Positions 36,733 through 45,819 of a stretch of DNA of 64,000 nt are shown piece by piece. The position numbers and the translations under genes are program-made. The notes beneath the pieces were generated by a model. That model worked only from the letters and a program-made list of their open reading frames with translations. It searched no databases and was not told where the DNA came from. Source of the stretch: Flavobacterium hydatis (GTDB lineage Bacteria > Bacteroidota > Bacteroidia > Flavobacteriales > Flavobacteriaceae); the NCBI RefSeq assembly GCF_000737695.1, contig NZ_JPRM01000014.1, positions 1-64,000 on the forward strand. The letters are read 5' to 3'. Position 1 is the first letter of the stretch, and each line of letters opens with the position of its first letter.

Positions 36733-38142
36733 TTAGTATCCCGGGTTTTGAGGCGTCAGATTAGGATTAGCACTGAGTTCGCTCTTTGGGATTGGTAATA
36801 ACTTATCATTAGTATTCCAACCTGATTTTGTAGATAAGATAAGGTCTAGTTTACTTGCTCTTTTGAGATCAAAAAAACGATGTCCGTATTCAGAAAATAA
36901 TTCTTTTCTTCTTTCCTGTAGTATTGCTTCTAGAATTTCTTCTTTTGAACTTGCTTCTATGTCGGAGAGCCCCGCGCGTTTTCTGATTTTATTTAAATCT
37001 TCCTTGGCTACTATGAGATTTCCCTTTTGAGCTAGGGCTTCAGCTCGGATGAGGTATTGCTCGGTCAAACGAAGTATTATGGTATATTCTCTTGAAACGG
37101 AAGTATTTCTTGATTCTTTGTATTTATAGGGAGAATACCATGTTCCTATTCTATTGCTTACTTCTTTTGTCCAGTGTGATTTTCTTAAATCGTTTATTGT
37201 GAATGAATTGATTAGTGATTCAGTTATCGCTACCAGTGGTGGTGGACCTAAGGTAAAATTGAATACGATAGCATCATCTGTATTTTTTCCTGCAACAGTT
37301 GGCATAAATTGCCAAATTGTTTCCGTGGAGTTTTTTAAGAATACCTTATCGAGATTATTTTCAAAAACATATAACGAATTGTTATTTATTACTGCTGTAG
37401 CCATTTCGTTGGCATCTTCCCATGACCCCGTATAGAGGTAAACCCTTGCTAAAAGAGCTTTTACTACAAATGAATTGGCACGCACCCTTTCTGTTGTTGA
37501 ATAAGAAGATGGTAACAATGCCTCAGCAGTTTTTAAATCAGTAATAATATGCGCATATATTTCATTACTTGTCATTCTGGTTACAGTACTATTAACTTTG
37601 TAATCTGTGGTTTGGATATAGGGTATATCGCCAAAGAGTTGCAAGAGATAAAAATGAAGTAATGCACGTATAAAAAGTGCTTCCCCTTGTAATTGTGCTT
37701 TGTCTTGTGTGCTAAATGGAGCTGTCTGAACTCCTTCAAGTACCGCATTAGAAGCATAAATTTGATTATAGGAGTTGTTCCAGAATAGTTCAAGGGTACT
37801 ATTAGAGGGGAGTATGGTATTGGCATAAAATTCTGAAGTGGCATTGGTAGGTGCCCCATAAAAAGTAAATTCATCGGTATAATTGCCCAATTGATTTGAA
37901 ATACCAAATTGACTTCCGGTAAGGAGACCTTTGTCTCTCATTTTGGAATAAACATCTGCCATGGCCGCATTGGCTGTGGTATAATCTTGGAAAACTGTAC
38001 TATTTGTAAGTTGTGATTTTGGTAACTCTACTTCTAGAAAGGAGTCACAGGCTGGCATAGAGAAAACAGTGCTTAAAAAAACTATTTTTATAAATACACT
38101 CCAACAGCAGTTCATACATTGTTTTTTATATTTCGTTTTCAT
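36733..38142 (-). CDS. RagB/SusD family nutrient-uptake outer-membrane lipoprotein
   Basis: 469-aa surface lipoprotein, the lid of a SusCD transporter. The lipoprotein signal ends at SMPACDSF. SusD-like features include LEVELPKSQL after the lipid Cys, the TPR-like helices with ALFIRALLHFYLLQLFGDIP (about 150-169) and the C-terminal SusD/RagB block AILQERRKELFSEYGHRFFD, then LKR and PIPKSEL. It pairs with the SusC gene 11 bp upstream. Confidence 0.92.
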   Translation of the reverse strand: MKTKYKKQCMNCCWSVFIKIVFLSTVFSMPACDSFLEVELPKSQLTNSTVFQDYTTANAAMADVYSKMRDKGLLTGSQFGISNQLGNYTDEFTFYGAPTNATSEFYANTILPSNSTLELFWNNSYNQIYASNAVLEGVQTAPFSTQDKAQLQGEALFIRALLHFYLLQLFGDIPYIQTTDYKVNSTVTRMTSNEIYAHIITDLKTAEALLPSSYSTTERVRANSFVVKALLARVYLYTGSWEDANEMATAVINNNSLYVFENNLDKVFLKNSTETIWQFMPTVAGKNTDDAIVFNFTLGPPPLVAITESLINSFTINDLRKSHWTKEVSNRIGTWYSPYKYKESRNTSVSREYTIILRLTEQYLIRAEALAQKGNLIVAKEDLNKIRKRAGLSDIEASSKEEILEAILQERRKELFSEYGHRFFDLKRASKLDLILSTKSGWNTNDKLLPIPKSELSANPNLTPQNPGY

Positions 38143-38152
38143 ATTGTATTTA

Positions 38153-41100
38153 TTAAAAAGTTAATTGAATTCCGGCAGTGATAGTTTTTAGCGGTGGCAA
38201 ATATCCACTGCTTGGAAATTCAGGATCACCATCGGAATAAGGAGTAATTGTCAAAAGGTTCTGCCCTTGTAGTGTAAGGATACATTGGATTTCTTTGGTG
38301 ATCAAAGGGACGTCATAACTCAAAGCAATTGTTTTTAGCCGAACGTAAGAGGCATCCACTATGGCCGCGTCACTGCTACTATACCGGGATTGTGCCGTCA
38401 TTGCATCGGTATTGTTTCCTGCGGTATAAATTTGAGAAGAACTCCTATCTCCTGTCTGTTGCCAGCTATCCAACATTCTTTGAGGTTGGTTGAACATCAA
38501 ACCAGGTGGAATACCAGAGTAACTTTGACGTCTTTGTTTTACAAATTGGAAAAGAAAATCAAGTTTCCAATGTTTATAGCTCAGTTGATTTTGTAGTCCT
38601 CCATAATAATCAGGAGTGAGGTTTATTGTAGTTTGACTGTCATCAGGAAAGGATATAATACCATCGTTATTCTGATCAGCAAACTGATATATTCCTGTTG
38701 TTGGATCAAGTCCAACGTACTTGTATGCCAATAAAATATCAAGGGGTTCTCCGATGCGATATTTATTTTTATATGTTGAGCTGCTTAAATTTGGGAAAGC
38801 TAGAAGTTCGTTACGGGAAAAACTCAAATTAAGACTGGTAGTCCAATTGAAACGTCCCTTAGAAAAATTAACAGTGCGTAATGTGAATTCAAATCCTGCA
38901 TTTTGAACTGTTGCATCTAAGTTTGCTTGGATTTGGGTAAAACCAGTGGTTCCGGGTAGTGGGATTCCAACGAGTTGGTTAGAGGAACGGTTCCGATACC
39001 ATGCTGTAGTGAGAAAGATACGATCAGCGAAAAATCCCAGTTCTAAAGCGGCTTCTAATTTTTTATTAGTTTCCCATCCAAAGTCAGGATTATATAAACG
39101 AGTGGGTTGTAATCCAATGATATTTTGATAATTGGTACTTGGAGAGTTATAGGTATTTAAGAATTGATAGTCCCCGATTTGATCACTTCCTGTGGTTCCA
39201 TAACTACTTCGAAGTTTTCCAAAACTTAGCCAAGAACTATTCTTTAGGAAGGTTTCATTCGAGAATAACCAAGCCAGACCGACAGCGCCAAAGTTTGCAA
39301 ATTGGTTTTTGTGGCCAAAACGGCTTGATCCATCTCGCCGCGCAGTCAAATTTATGATATAACGATCATGCCAATTGTAGTTGATCCTTGCAAAGAATGC
39401 TTGGTATTTGTATATGGTTTCGTCACTAAGGACTACACGTTTGGTAGTTGCAGATGCAAGGTCATAAATTAAACTATTAGAACTAAATCCGGTTCCAGAC
39501 TGAAACAATCTAGAAGTTGTAGTTTGCTGAAAAGTTCCTCCTAAGAGAATCCCCAATTTACCTACACTAAATTTCTTTTCCCAATTAAGTTGCGGTTCTA
39601 TAATCCAAGAACTACGTTTGGTATTGTTGAGATATAAACTGGAATTGGCGCTGGTATAATCATAAGAAGGATTGTAAATGGTTGAAGGATCAATACGACT
39701 TTCGGCATGCTGCAAGTCAGTATAACCAAAACTGCTTTTGAGAATCAGGTCAGGAATGATTTCGTAAGATAAAATAGTATTGGCTAAAAGGTCTTTGGTT
39801 TTGGATAGATACTCGGCAGGTATGGTTGCCAAAGGATTATCCCATGTTCCATTTTCCCAATTGAGGTTTCCTGCGGTATCGTATAAAGCAGGTGCATTTG
39901 GAGCTAGCAAGAGAGCAGTGTTGGTAAAATCAGAAGATGGTTGTTTGTTGTTTTGAGCAGTATATCCTGCTGTAAATACTAAATGAAACTTTCCATTTTC
40001 AGATTGATGATTCAAACTAAATTGAGAACCACCTTTTTTGTATAAAAAGTTTCCTTGGAATACTGTTGATTCGGTGTGGTAATTTCCACTGAGAAGAAAT
40101 CTGGTGTACTGTGAACCTCCTGTGATGGTTCCTTGCAAATCTGTAATTACTGCTGTACCACCGATGAGTTCTTTTTGCCAGTTGGTATAGTGATTTTGAT
40201 TCCATGTTCCATTGACATCATACGCATTCTCTGGGTAAGTAGTGATCCCATCGTTGGTAAATGCCTGATAACGCATGCTTAGATACTCTTGGGTATTCAT
40301 AAGTTTCATGAATTTGGTGACCGTTGCAGCTCCTGAGGATGCAGTAATAGTAAATTTGGTTTTTCCTTCTTTTCCTTTTTTTGTTGTAATAAGTACCACT
40401 CCGTTTGCGCCTCGTGAACCATAAATGGCTGTCGCATCGGCATCTTTGAGTATTTCTATACTCTCTATAACATCCGGATTGATACTGTTGAGTGGACTAC
40501 TGTTATTAGTAGGGAAGATTGTTGAGGTTCCTGTGTAGCCAATAGGATCTGAGGAATAGGGAACACCATTTATAATGTACAATGGATTATTTGCCTCGGG
40601 GCGTATGCTATTTTGCCCTCGTATCTTAATTTCGAATCCTCCTCCGGGGACTCCTGTGGTTTGAGTTACATTTACCCCTGCCATTCGTCCTTGCAAAGTG
40701 GCAAGAACATTAGTCATGGGTTGAGTTTCGATGTCCTTGGCAGTGATTCTGGAAATACTGCCCGTACGCTCGCTTTCCTTTACTGTATAGTACCCTGCGT
40801 TGACTCGGACTTCTTGCAGTGCCATGGTATCGTACTCTAAGCTTATGTTTATGGTTTGCCGTCCTTTTATGGGGACTAGGGCGGTTTTGAAACCTACAAA
40901 AGAAACTATTAAAGTATCTGAAACAGCTGCAGCAATATTATACTGTCCATTGTAATCGGAAATAGTACCAGAATTGGATTTACCTTTCAAGGCAATGGTG
41001 ACACCAGGTAAGGGGTTGGTGCCATCTGTTATGGTACCATGTACCAAATTTTGTTGAGAGCTAGATTGCAGTTGTCGCAGTGAGCTCATTGCTTGAACAG

Positions 41101-41179
41101 GGGTAAAAGACAAGAAACACCCGAAAAAAATCAGGCAATAAAAGGCCTTACTACCCTTGTAAAATGAATAATTATTCAT
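38153..41179 (-). CDS. SusC/RagA family TonB-linked outer-membrane receptor
   Basis: 1008-aa TonB-dependent channel. Signal peptide (about 1-30), a carboxypeptidase-regulatory-like beta domain with GTITDGTNPLPGVTIALKG (about 49-67), a TonB plug with SusC signature QGRMAGVNVTQ and PLYIINGVPY (about 200-209), then a large barrel ending ITAGIQLTF. Works with the SusD lid below to import oligomers such as peptides or glycans. With an S9 peptidase as third gene, peptide uptake is the simplest reading. A 5'-UTR hairpin lies at 41220-41260. Confidence 0.93.
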   Translation of the reverse strand: MNNYSFYKGSKAFYCLIFFGCFLSFTPVQAMSSLRQLQSSSQQNLVHGTITDGTNPLPGVTIALKGKSNSGTISDYNGQYNIAAAVSDTLIVSFVGFKTALVPIKGRQTINISLEYDTMALQEVRVNAGYYTVKESERTGSISRITAKDIETQPMTNVLATLQGRMAGVNVTQTTGVPGGGFEIKIRGQNSIRPEANNPLYIINGVPYSSDPIGYTGTSTIFPTNNSSPLNSINPDVIESIEILKDADATAIYGSRGANGVVLITTKKGKEGKTKFTITASSGAATVTKFMKLMNTQEYLSMRYQAFTNDGITTYPENAYDVNGTWNQNHYTNWQKELIGGTAVITDLQGTITGGSQYTRFLLSGNYHTESTVFQGNFLYKKGGSQFSLNHQSENGKFHLVFTAGYTAQNNKQPSSDFTNTALLLAPNAPALYDTAGNLNWENGTWDNPLATIPAEYLSKTKDLLANTILSYEIIPDLILKSSFGYTDLQHAESRIDPSTIYNPSYDYTSANSSLYLNNTKRSSWIIEPQLNWEKKFSVGKLGILLGGTFQQTTTSRLFQSGTGFSSNSLIYDLASATTKRVVLSDETIYKYQAFFARINYNWHDRYIINLTARRDGSSRFGHKNQFANFGAVGLAWLFSNETFLKNSSWLSFGKLRSSYGTTGSDQIGDYQFLNTYNSPSTNYQNIIGLQPTRLYNPDFGWETNKKLEAALELGFFADRIFLTTAWYRNRSSNQLVGIPLPGTTGFTQIQANLDATVQNAGFEFTLRTVNFSKGRFNWTTSLNLSFSRNELLAFPNLSSSTYKNKYRIGEPLDILLAYKYVGLDPTTGIYQFADQNNDGIISFPDDSQTTINLTPDYYGGLQNQLSYKHWKLDFLFQFVKQRRQSYSGIPPGLMFNQPQRMLDSWQQTGDRSSSQIYTAGNNTDAMTAQSRYSSSDAAIVDASYVRLKTIALSYDVPLITKEIQCILTLQGQNLLTITPYSDGDPEFPSSGYLPPLKTITAGIQLTF

Positions 41180-41219
41180 AATATTGGGTTAGTTAAGTAA
41201 AACATTTGTTTTGTTTGCT

Positions 41220-41260
41220 ATGGTCCTCTATACTAGTTTGGTGACGAAGTAGAGGGCCAT
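41220..41260 (-). promoter_or_regulatory. Hairpin in the leader of the susC transcript
   Basis: An 11-bp stem ATGGTCCTCTA/TAGAGGGCCAT (41220-41230 and 41250-41260, one G-U) lies 41 bp upstream of the susC start. On the plus strand it is followed by T6 and looks like a terminator, though no plus-strand gene precedes it. It may be an attenuator or operator of the susCD operon. Confidence 0.45.
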
Positions 41261-41658
41261 TTTTTATGCGTTAAGTTGAGTAGGTTATGGTATCGACTAC
41301 CAGTTTTGTTGAATCATAGGCACGCAAGATTATTGGTTAAACAATAATAACTAGTTGCGAAACATCGAAATTATGAAAGTGCGCCCTGAAAAGAATTGAG
41401 TATAAAGTTTCTTATAAAAAAGAAACGTGGGACTCAACTTATTGCATAGAAGGATTTACTGGACTACCTGCGCGCGAATAAGCGAGCCCACGCCCTTTTA
41501 TAAGCGTAGGCATTTGCACTTATCATCTTACGCGCTAAAAAAGTGTCCAGTTTTTTCTAAGCAAGATTCAAAGCGAATGCTTCAAATATTTTTATATGAA
41601 GTATCGCAAAAATACATTACAAATCGTAATGATTATACAAATATAACAAATAAAATGA
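41261..41658. other. Structured intergenic region
   Basis: About 400 bp without a credible ORF (one open frame crosses it but has odd composition). It includes a GTTTCTT/AAGAAAC hairpin (41407-41426) and a GC-richer block (about 41460-41555) bounded by ACTGGAC and GTCCAGT, holding repeated CGCGC and TAAGCG pieces. It could be a small RNA or a mobile-element relic; I cannot name it. Confidence 0.35.
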
Positions 41659-41680
41659 TTATGGGGATATATCCCCATAA
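41659..41680. promoter_or_regulatory. Perfect 22-bp palindrome, probable XRE operator
   Basis: TTATGGGGATATATCCCCATAA is fully self-complementary and ends 48 bp before the XRE regulator start. Likely autoregulatory binding site of that protein. Confidence 0.55.
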
Positions 41681-41728
41681 GTTTTATGTTAAATATTGGC
41701 AAATTCACTTGTCAAAAGAAATAACACT

Positions 41729-41980
41729 ATGGATGATATATTTAATGATTTTCTAAGGGAATTTGGTAAAAGGGTAAAAATAGAAAGAGAAGCAAGGAAC
41801 TTAACTTTAGGGGATATGGAATTTCACACAGGTATTGATGATAGTGACTTTAATAAAATTGAACTAGGAAAAACAAATATTACGTTTAGGACTTTCTTAA
41901 AAGTTGCAAAAGGACTTAATGTGCAGCCCAAAAGATTATTAGATTTTGATATTGATTTGAAAAATGAAAATTTAGATTAG
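41729..41980 (+). CDS. XRE/Cro family helix-turn-helix regulator
   Basis: 83-aa single-domain DNA-binding protein, starting MDDIFNDFLREFGKRV; the longer frame from 41696 adds an unlikely leader. HTH_3/HTH_19-like helices: VKIEREARNLTLGDMEFHTG and then IDDSDFNKIELGKTNITFRT, followed by FLKVAKGLNVQPKRLLDF. Size and layout resemble phage repressors or restriction-modification controllers, but no modification genes are adjacent. The palindrome just upstream is a good operator candidate. Confidence 0.85.
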   Translation: MDDIFNDFLREFGKRVKIEREARNLTLGDMEFHTGIDDSDFNKIELGKTNITFRTFLKVAKGLNVQPKRLLDFDIDLKNENLD

Positions 41981-42097
41981 ATAAAGTGCTTGGTCATCTT
42001 TTTTATCCTGAAATTCAAATATTAGGAGAGTGTTTTGAAGTTCTGAATAAAATTTTATATAAAACTAGGCTAGCGTTTTAATTTTATAAAAAAGAAT

Positions 42098-42343
42098 ATG
42101 AGAATAGATAAATCAGATATAATTGTAATTACTATAGGAATTTTACTTTTAATCTCAGGCTTACTAATTCGTTATATTGTAAATAAACGTAGGTTTAATA
42201 GGAGAGGAGAGGGTGGCTTGCAACACTTTAAAAGTTATGAACGTGCAACCGTGATTACTTTTATTGAGAAAATAATCATGCTGTTATCTATGATTATGTT
42301 ATTAGTAGGTATGGTATTCTTAATTGCAGTTATTTTTTTCTAG
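42098..42343 (+). CDS. Small two-TM membrane protein
   Basis: 81-aa hypothetical protein with TM segments at about 9-28 and 58-80 separated by a basic loop (NKRRFNRRGEGG). No family recognised. It lies 117 bp after the XRE regulator and ends before a strong terminator, so it may share its transcript. Confidence 0.55.
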   Translation: MRIDKSDIIVITIGILLLISGLLIRYIVNKRRFNRRGEGGLQHFKSYERATVITFIEKIIMLLSMIMLLVGMVFLIAVIFF

Positions 42344-42389
42344 AAAAATAAGATTATAAATAAATTGTAGTTGTTTATGATTGAAGAAT

Positions 42390-42430
42390 AACAAACCTTG
42401 TTTAATTTACTTAAGCAAGGTTTGTTTTTT
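42390..42430. terminator. Bidirectional intrinsic terminator
   Basis: An 11-bp perfect stem AACAAACCTTG/CAAGGTTTGTT (42390-42400 and 42416-42426) followed by a T-run, between the small membrane protein gene and the H1-like gene. Confidence 0.85.
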
Positions 42431-42438
42431 TAATGAAT

Positions 42439-42597
42439 TTATTTCTTAGATTCTTCCACAGAAATTTTTCTAAACTCTTTTAATAGTTTTTCAATTTCTA
42501 AGGTTGATTTACGTGCTCTTGGTCCAGCTGCTTTTACACCTTTTTCGATTAGTGACTTAGATTCTGTTTTAATCTTTCTTACTCCATAACAAACCAT
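42439..42597 (-). pseudogene. Histone H1-like small protein gene, apparently 5'-truncated
   Basis: 52 codons on the minus strand. The C-terminal part, SLIEKGVKAAGPRARKSTLE (about residues 15-34) continuing IEKLLKEFRKISVEESKK, closely matches the Hc1/H1-like nucleoid proteins of Flavobacteria, which are about 58 aa. The expected N terminus (a MKDL-type start and first helix) is replaced by MVCYGVRKIK, and an in-frame stop lies upstream. It has a terminator behind it. It is either a truncated copy or a functional variant with a changed start. Confidence 0.6.
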
Positions 42598-42742
42598 AAT
42601 CTTTCCGATACTATTACATTACTTAATTCTACAAATAACTAAGCTTGCTTTAATTGATTTCGCTTCGATACTATTGTATTCTTCTCATAATACAAACACC
42701 TATTGTATACTCCTTAGCATTAATGAAAAACATTCAATTAAA

Positions 42743-43615
42743 TTAACCTTTTAATTTAGGTAAAGAAGAATGTCTATATTCTATTGTTTTGTAATATCGA
42801 TGTAAGTGATCGTAAATTATTAATTCATACATCCTTTGTTTTGACGTATATTGTCTGTTTACTATCATATGAATGTGACTCATCAAAAAAATTGATAATG
42901 GAATTTGCAAATTTTCTTTGATTTGTAAAACAGCTTCCTTTGTTTGATTTTGCTTTTCTTGTATTAATTTAAATACTTCAGGATAATCATTTATAGCATT
43001 ACCAGACAAGAATTGGCATATTTCATGGGATAATTCACGATATTGTTTGTCCATTTCTTTTTTAAGAATCTTATTAGCATTAAATTCATCTTTAAAGGAC
43101 AATTGTAAATCATTCATTAATTTTAATTTATCTGTATTGGTTAATAAGAATGAATCCAGAAAATTATTAATCGCACAAAAACTAAAAAGTAGCTGGGCAT
43201 CTACATTTCTGAAAGAGGGCTTTATACTTAGGTATTGTAAAATCATCTCGCTGTCTTGCCAAAAAAGAAACTCAGAATCGAGCATAGTACTCTGGCCATA
43301 CCTTTCTATCTCTCTTTTATAAGTATCTGTTTGAATTTTCCAAATAATATTCTGCTCTAACATTTTATTTAAAACAGGGTAAAGCAACATTATTGTTTCC
43401 GATAACTTATTGGGTGAATCAATCAAGAAACGGATTCTTAAGTGTTCATCAGAATCTTTATATCGTATAAAAAACCATTTACTAATTAGTTTTCTCTCCT
43501 TTAATAAAGAAATAATTGGATATAGTTTTTCAACCAAAACAGTATCAGCTGTTTTTACTCCAGTATATATTTTATAATATAACCATTCACTTCCTAAACA
43601 AAAATCTCTTTTCAC
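42743..43615 (-). CDS. Thiopeptide-type bacteriocin biosynthesis protein (LanB C-terminal/elimination domain)
   Basis: 290-aa protein matching the SpaB_C/thiopeptide-type domain that eliminates glutamate from glutamylated Ser/Thr in RiPP precursors. Diagnostic features are the start GSEWLYYKIYTGVKTADTVL (about 8-27), WFFIRYKDSDEHLRIRF (about 47-63), YKREIERYG (about 104-112) and the C-terminal IYDHLHRYYKTIEYRHSSL. It is a separate gene here, 2 nt after the glutamylating LanB part, so the dehydratase is split. Last gene of the RiPP operon. Confidence 0.88.
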   Translation of the reverse strand: MKRDFCLGSEWLYYKIYTGVKTADTVLVEKLYPIISLLKERKLISKWFFIRYKDSDEHLRIRFLIDSPNKLSETIMLLYPVLNKMLEQNIIWKIQTDTYKREIERYGQSTMLDSEFLFWQDSEMILQYLSIKPSFRNVDAQLLFSFCAINNFLDSFLLTNTDKLKLMNDLQLSFKDEFNANKILKKEMDKQYRELSHEICQFLSGNAINDYPEVFKLIQEKQNQTKEAVLQIKENLQIPLSIFLMSHIHMIVNRQYTSKQRMYELIIYDHLHRYYKTIEYRHSSLPKLKG

Positions 43616-43617
43616 TT

Positions 43618-45819
43618 TTATGTTTGTTCTTTATAAAATGACAATATAAATTGGTTGGTAAAATCCTCTCCATTGGCGTCTTTTACAATGGAATCGTTGG
43701 AGAATAAAAACTCTTCAAGTATAATTCTATTATAATTTTGAACCGATTTTAAAAACATTTTGATGCAAATTTCTTTTTCTAAATCAAGTAAAAGTGTATT
43801 GTCTGAATTAACCCAATTTACAAGTTTAGGTATATTCCGCTTATTCCTCCAGATACTGAAAGTTTCAAATAATTTAGTGTCATCTGTTTTTAAAAACTGA
43901 CTAATTTCATTTTTATTTACTACCCATTTTGCTTTCGAAAGAATAACATCTTTATATAGCATTCTCGGAAAAAAATCATAATGTAAATCCAAAACTCCCC
44001 AATTAAAACTATAAACAGGTTTTAAATTTTGGGCTTGCAAATCACATAAAAAATGATAAATAGGTAAAGATTTATCAGAATAATTATGTGCATTAGATAA
44101 ACAAGGAATAACTTCTTTATTATGTTTTTTTGACCTCAAAATAATTTTATTCCCTTTTATTGAAATCATCAAATCATTTAAATCGATTGTTTGAGTTTCA
44201 GGTACACCCGCAGTAGAAAGGTATGCAATTTCATATTCTCTTAAAACAGGTCTTCGTAATATATTACCTGTTCTTGACTCTGGAATATGAACAATTTCTG
44301 CCAGAATTTTATCTGAGTGGTATATAGTTTCTTTTTTAATAATTTCTTTTGTCAAATTATGAATACCTCTATTCCCATTACAAAAACGCCCTAATAATTT
44401 TGCCGCACTAATATTTCCTGAAGATTCTATACTAATTCCTTCATCTTTAAAAAGTTCAATCATTACCGAAAAGGTCGCTGGCGTATTTTCCCAATTAGAA
44501 TCAAAATCTGGGAAATCTTTTTCCGAAAGTGAAATCTTTTTCCCTTTTCTCAAAATACATTCTTGTATTTTTCTTTCTAATATATAATCAAAATCACTCC
44601 ATGATTGACTTTCTTTCTTATATATTGTCTTTTCAAAAGAAAACCGTTCTAATATTTCATGAACATCATTCATATCAGAATTCTGAAGATAACCAATACC
44701 CGTTTCTGTATCTAGAACTGTTGATAATAGCATTTCTTGTGATTCATATCTTAGGTTAAACGCTTTTATAAATGCTAACTGATTGATGGACTTTTTTCCA
44801 TTTTGAATTCCGTTTAAAAAACGGATAGCTTGTAATACTTTCTTCGGAATTTGTGGGCTTAATATATTTGTATAGGTAGTTGTATTTAAGTCAGTTTGAA
44901 AAAGATATTTTTCTTCGTAATACAAATCCATCTTTTGAATTAAAGATTTTATTGCTGTATAACTATCTTCTGAAGGAACAAGATTCACATCCAATTTTAA
45001 AAGCATTTTTTTAATGATTTGCAATTGTTTGTAATCATATTTTAGATCAGGAATTTTATTAAAAATAGTGGCTATTTTATACCATTCTTCTCTCCCAGTG
45101 ATTGTCCCATCGATTTCACTTACAAGAAACTGAAAATCGATTAACTGATAAATAAAAATGAGCGCGTCTTCTTTTTCAGTTGGATCATCTATAAGAAATA
45201 AAATCATTTCATCAATAGTTATTCCTGATTTTGCATGAAGAAGTAAAGTCTCTAAAAGAGCTGATTTTTTTAATGCTGAAATACTGTGTTCTCTTTTTGT
45301 TTTTACATATTTATATTCTACATATCTATAAAAATCGCCAAGGGCATAAATTGAAGTATTAGGATAGTATTTCAGATGATGTACAACTTCTTTTCGTTTC
45401 TCTAATTCCTGCATCATTTCTAACCAAAATTGCATGTCAAATTGTGTGAAACGAATAAAACTAGCAGGAGATTTAAGTGTAATATTTGTTTCAGAATTGA
45501 TTTCTCCTATAGTGCAGCCTGCAAACAATCCAAAGGGAGTACAACGAGTAGACATTCTGGCAAGATATTTTAATACGGCAATCTCTAAATCAATTTCTTT
45601 CTTACTTGAAAGATTAGAAGGTTCTTTTACCCATTTGTTTAAAGTAGATACCAGCTCCGGCGATGCTATACGAATCGCTTCTCTTACTAATGGATTCTCT
45701 AATTCTTTTAATAATGCTTCTTGGGAATAATTTTCTATTAGATTTAAATAAAAAGATATGGGAAACAAAGGCGTTCGCAAAACATACTGCGTAAAATACT
45801 GAACTTTATAATCGCTCAT
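43618..45819 (-). CDS. Lantibiotic dehydratase (LanB N-terminal, glutamylation domain)
   Basis: 733-aa protein of the Lant_dehydr_N family. It uses glutamyl-tRNA to glutamylate Ser/Thr of the precursor core. Visible family features are RTPLFPISF near the start, ARMSTRCTPFGLFAGCTIG (about 91-109), and the FCNGNRGIHNL segment and RRPVLREYEIAYLS in the second half. Length is normal for a stand-alone N-terminal unit. Start codon overlaps the stop of the S8 protease by one base (TAATG). Works with the split elimination protein. No LanC-type cyclase gene was found in the window. Confidence 0.9.
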   Translation of the reverse strand: MSDYKVQYFTQYVLRTPLFPISFYLNLIENYSQEALLKELENPLVREAIRIASPELVSTLNKWVKEPSNLSSKKEIDLEIAVLKYLARMSTRCTPFGLFAGCTIGEINSETNITLKSPASFIRFTQFDMQFWLEMMQELEKRKEVVHHLKYYPNTSIYALGDFYRYVEYKYVKTKREHSISALKKSALLETLLLHAKSGITIDEMILFLIDDPTEKEDALIFIYQLIDFQFLVSEIDGTITGREEWYKIATIFNKIPDLKYDYKQLQIIKKMLLKLDVNLVPSEDSYTAIKSLIQKMDLYYEEKYLFQTDLNTTTYTNILSPQIPKKVLQAIRFLNGIQNGKKSINQLAFIKAFNLRYESQEMLLSTVLDTETGIGYLQNSDMNDVHEILERFSFEKTIYKKESQSWSDFDYILERKIQECILRKGKKISLSEKDFPDFDSNWENTPATFSVMIELFKDEGISIESSGNISAAKLLGRFCNGNRGIHNLTKEIIKKETIYHSDKILAEIVHIPESRTGNILRRPVLREYEIAYLSTAGVPETQTIDLNDLMISIKGNKIILRSKKHNKEVIPCLSNAHNYSDKSLPIYHFLCDLQAQNLKPVYSFNWGVLDLHYDFFPRMLYKDVILSKAKWVVNKNEISQFLKTDDTKLFETFSIWRNKRNIPKLVNWVNSDNTLLLDLEKEICIKMFLKSVQNYNRIILEEFLFSNDSIVKDANGEDFTNQFILSFYKEQT

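Noticed and set aside
41427..41756. 109-aa plus-strand ORF in the region before the XRE regulator
   Set aside because: Composition is odd, it spans hairpins and the palindrome, and overlaps the regulator start; no family pattern.
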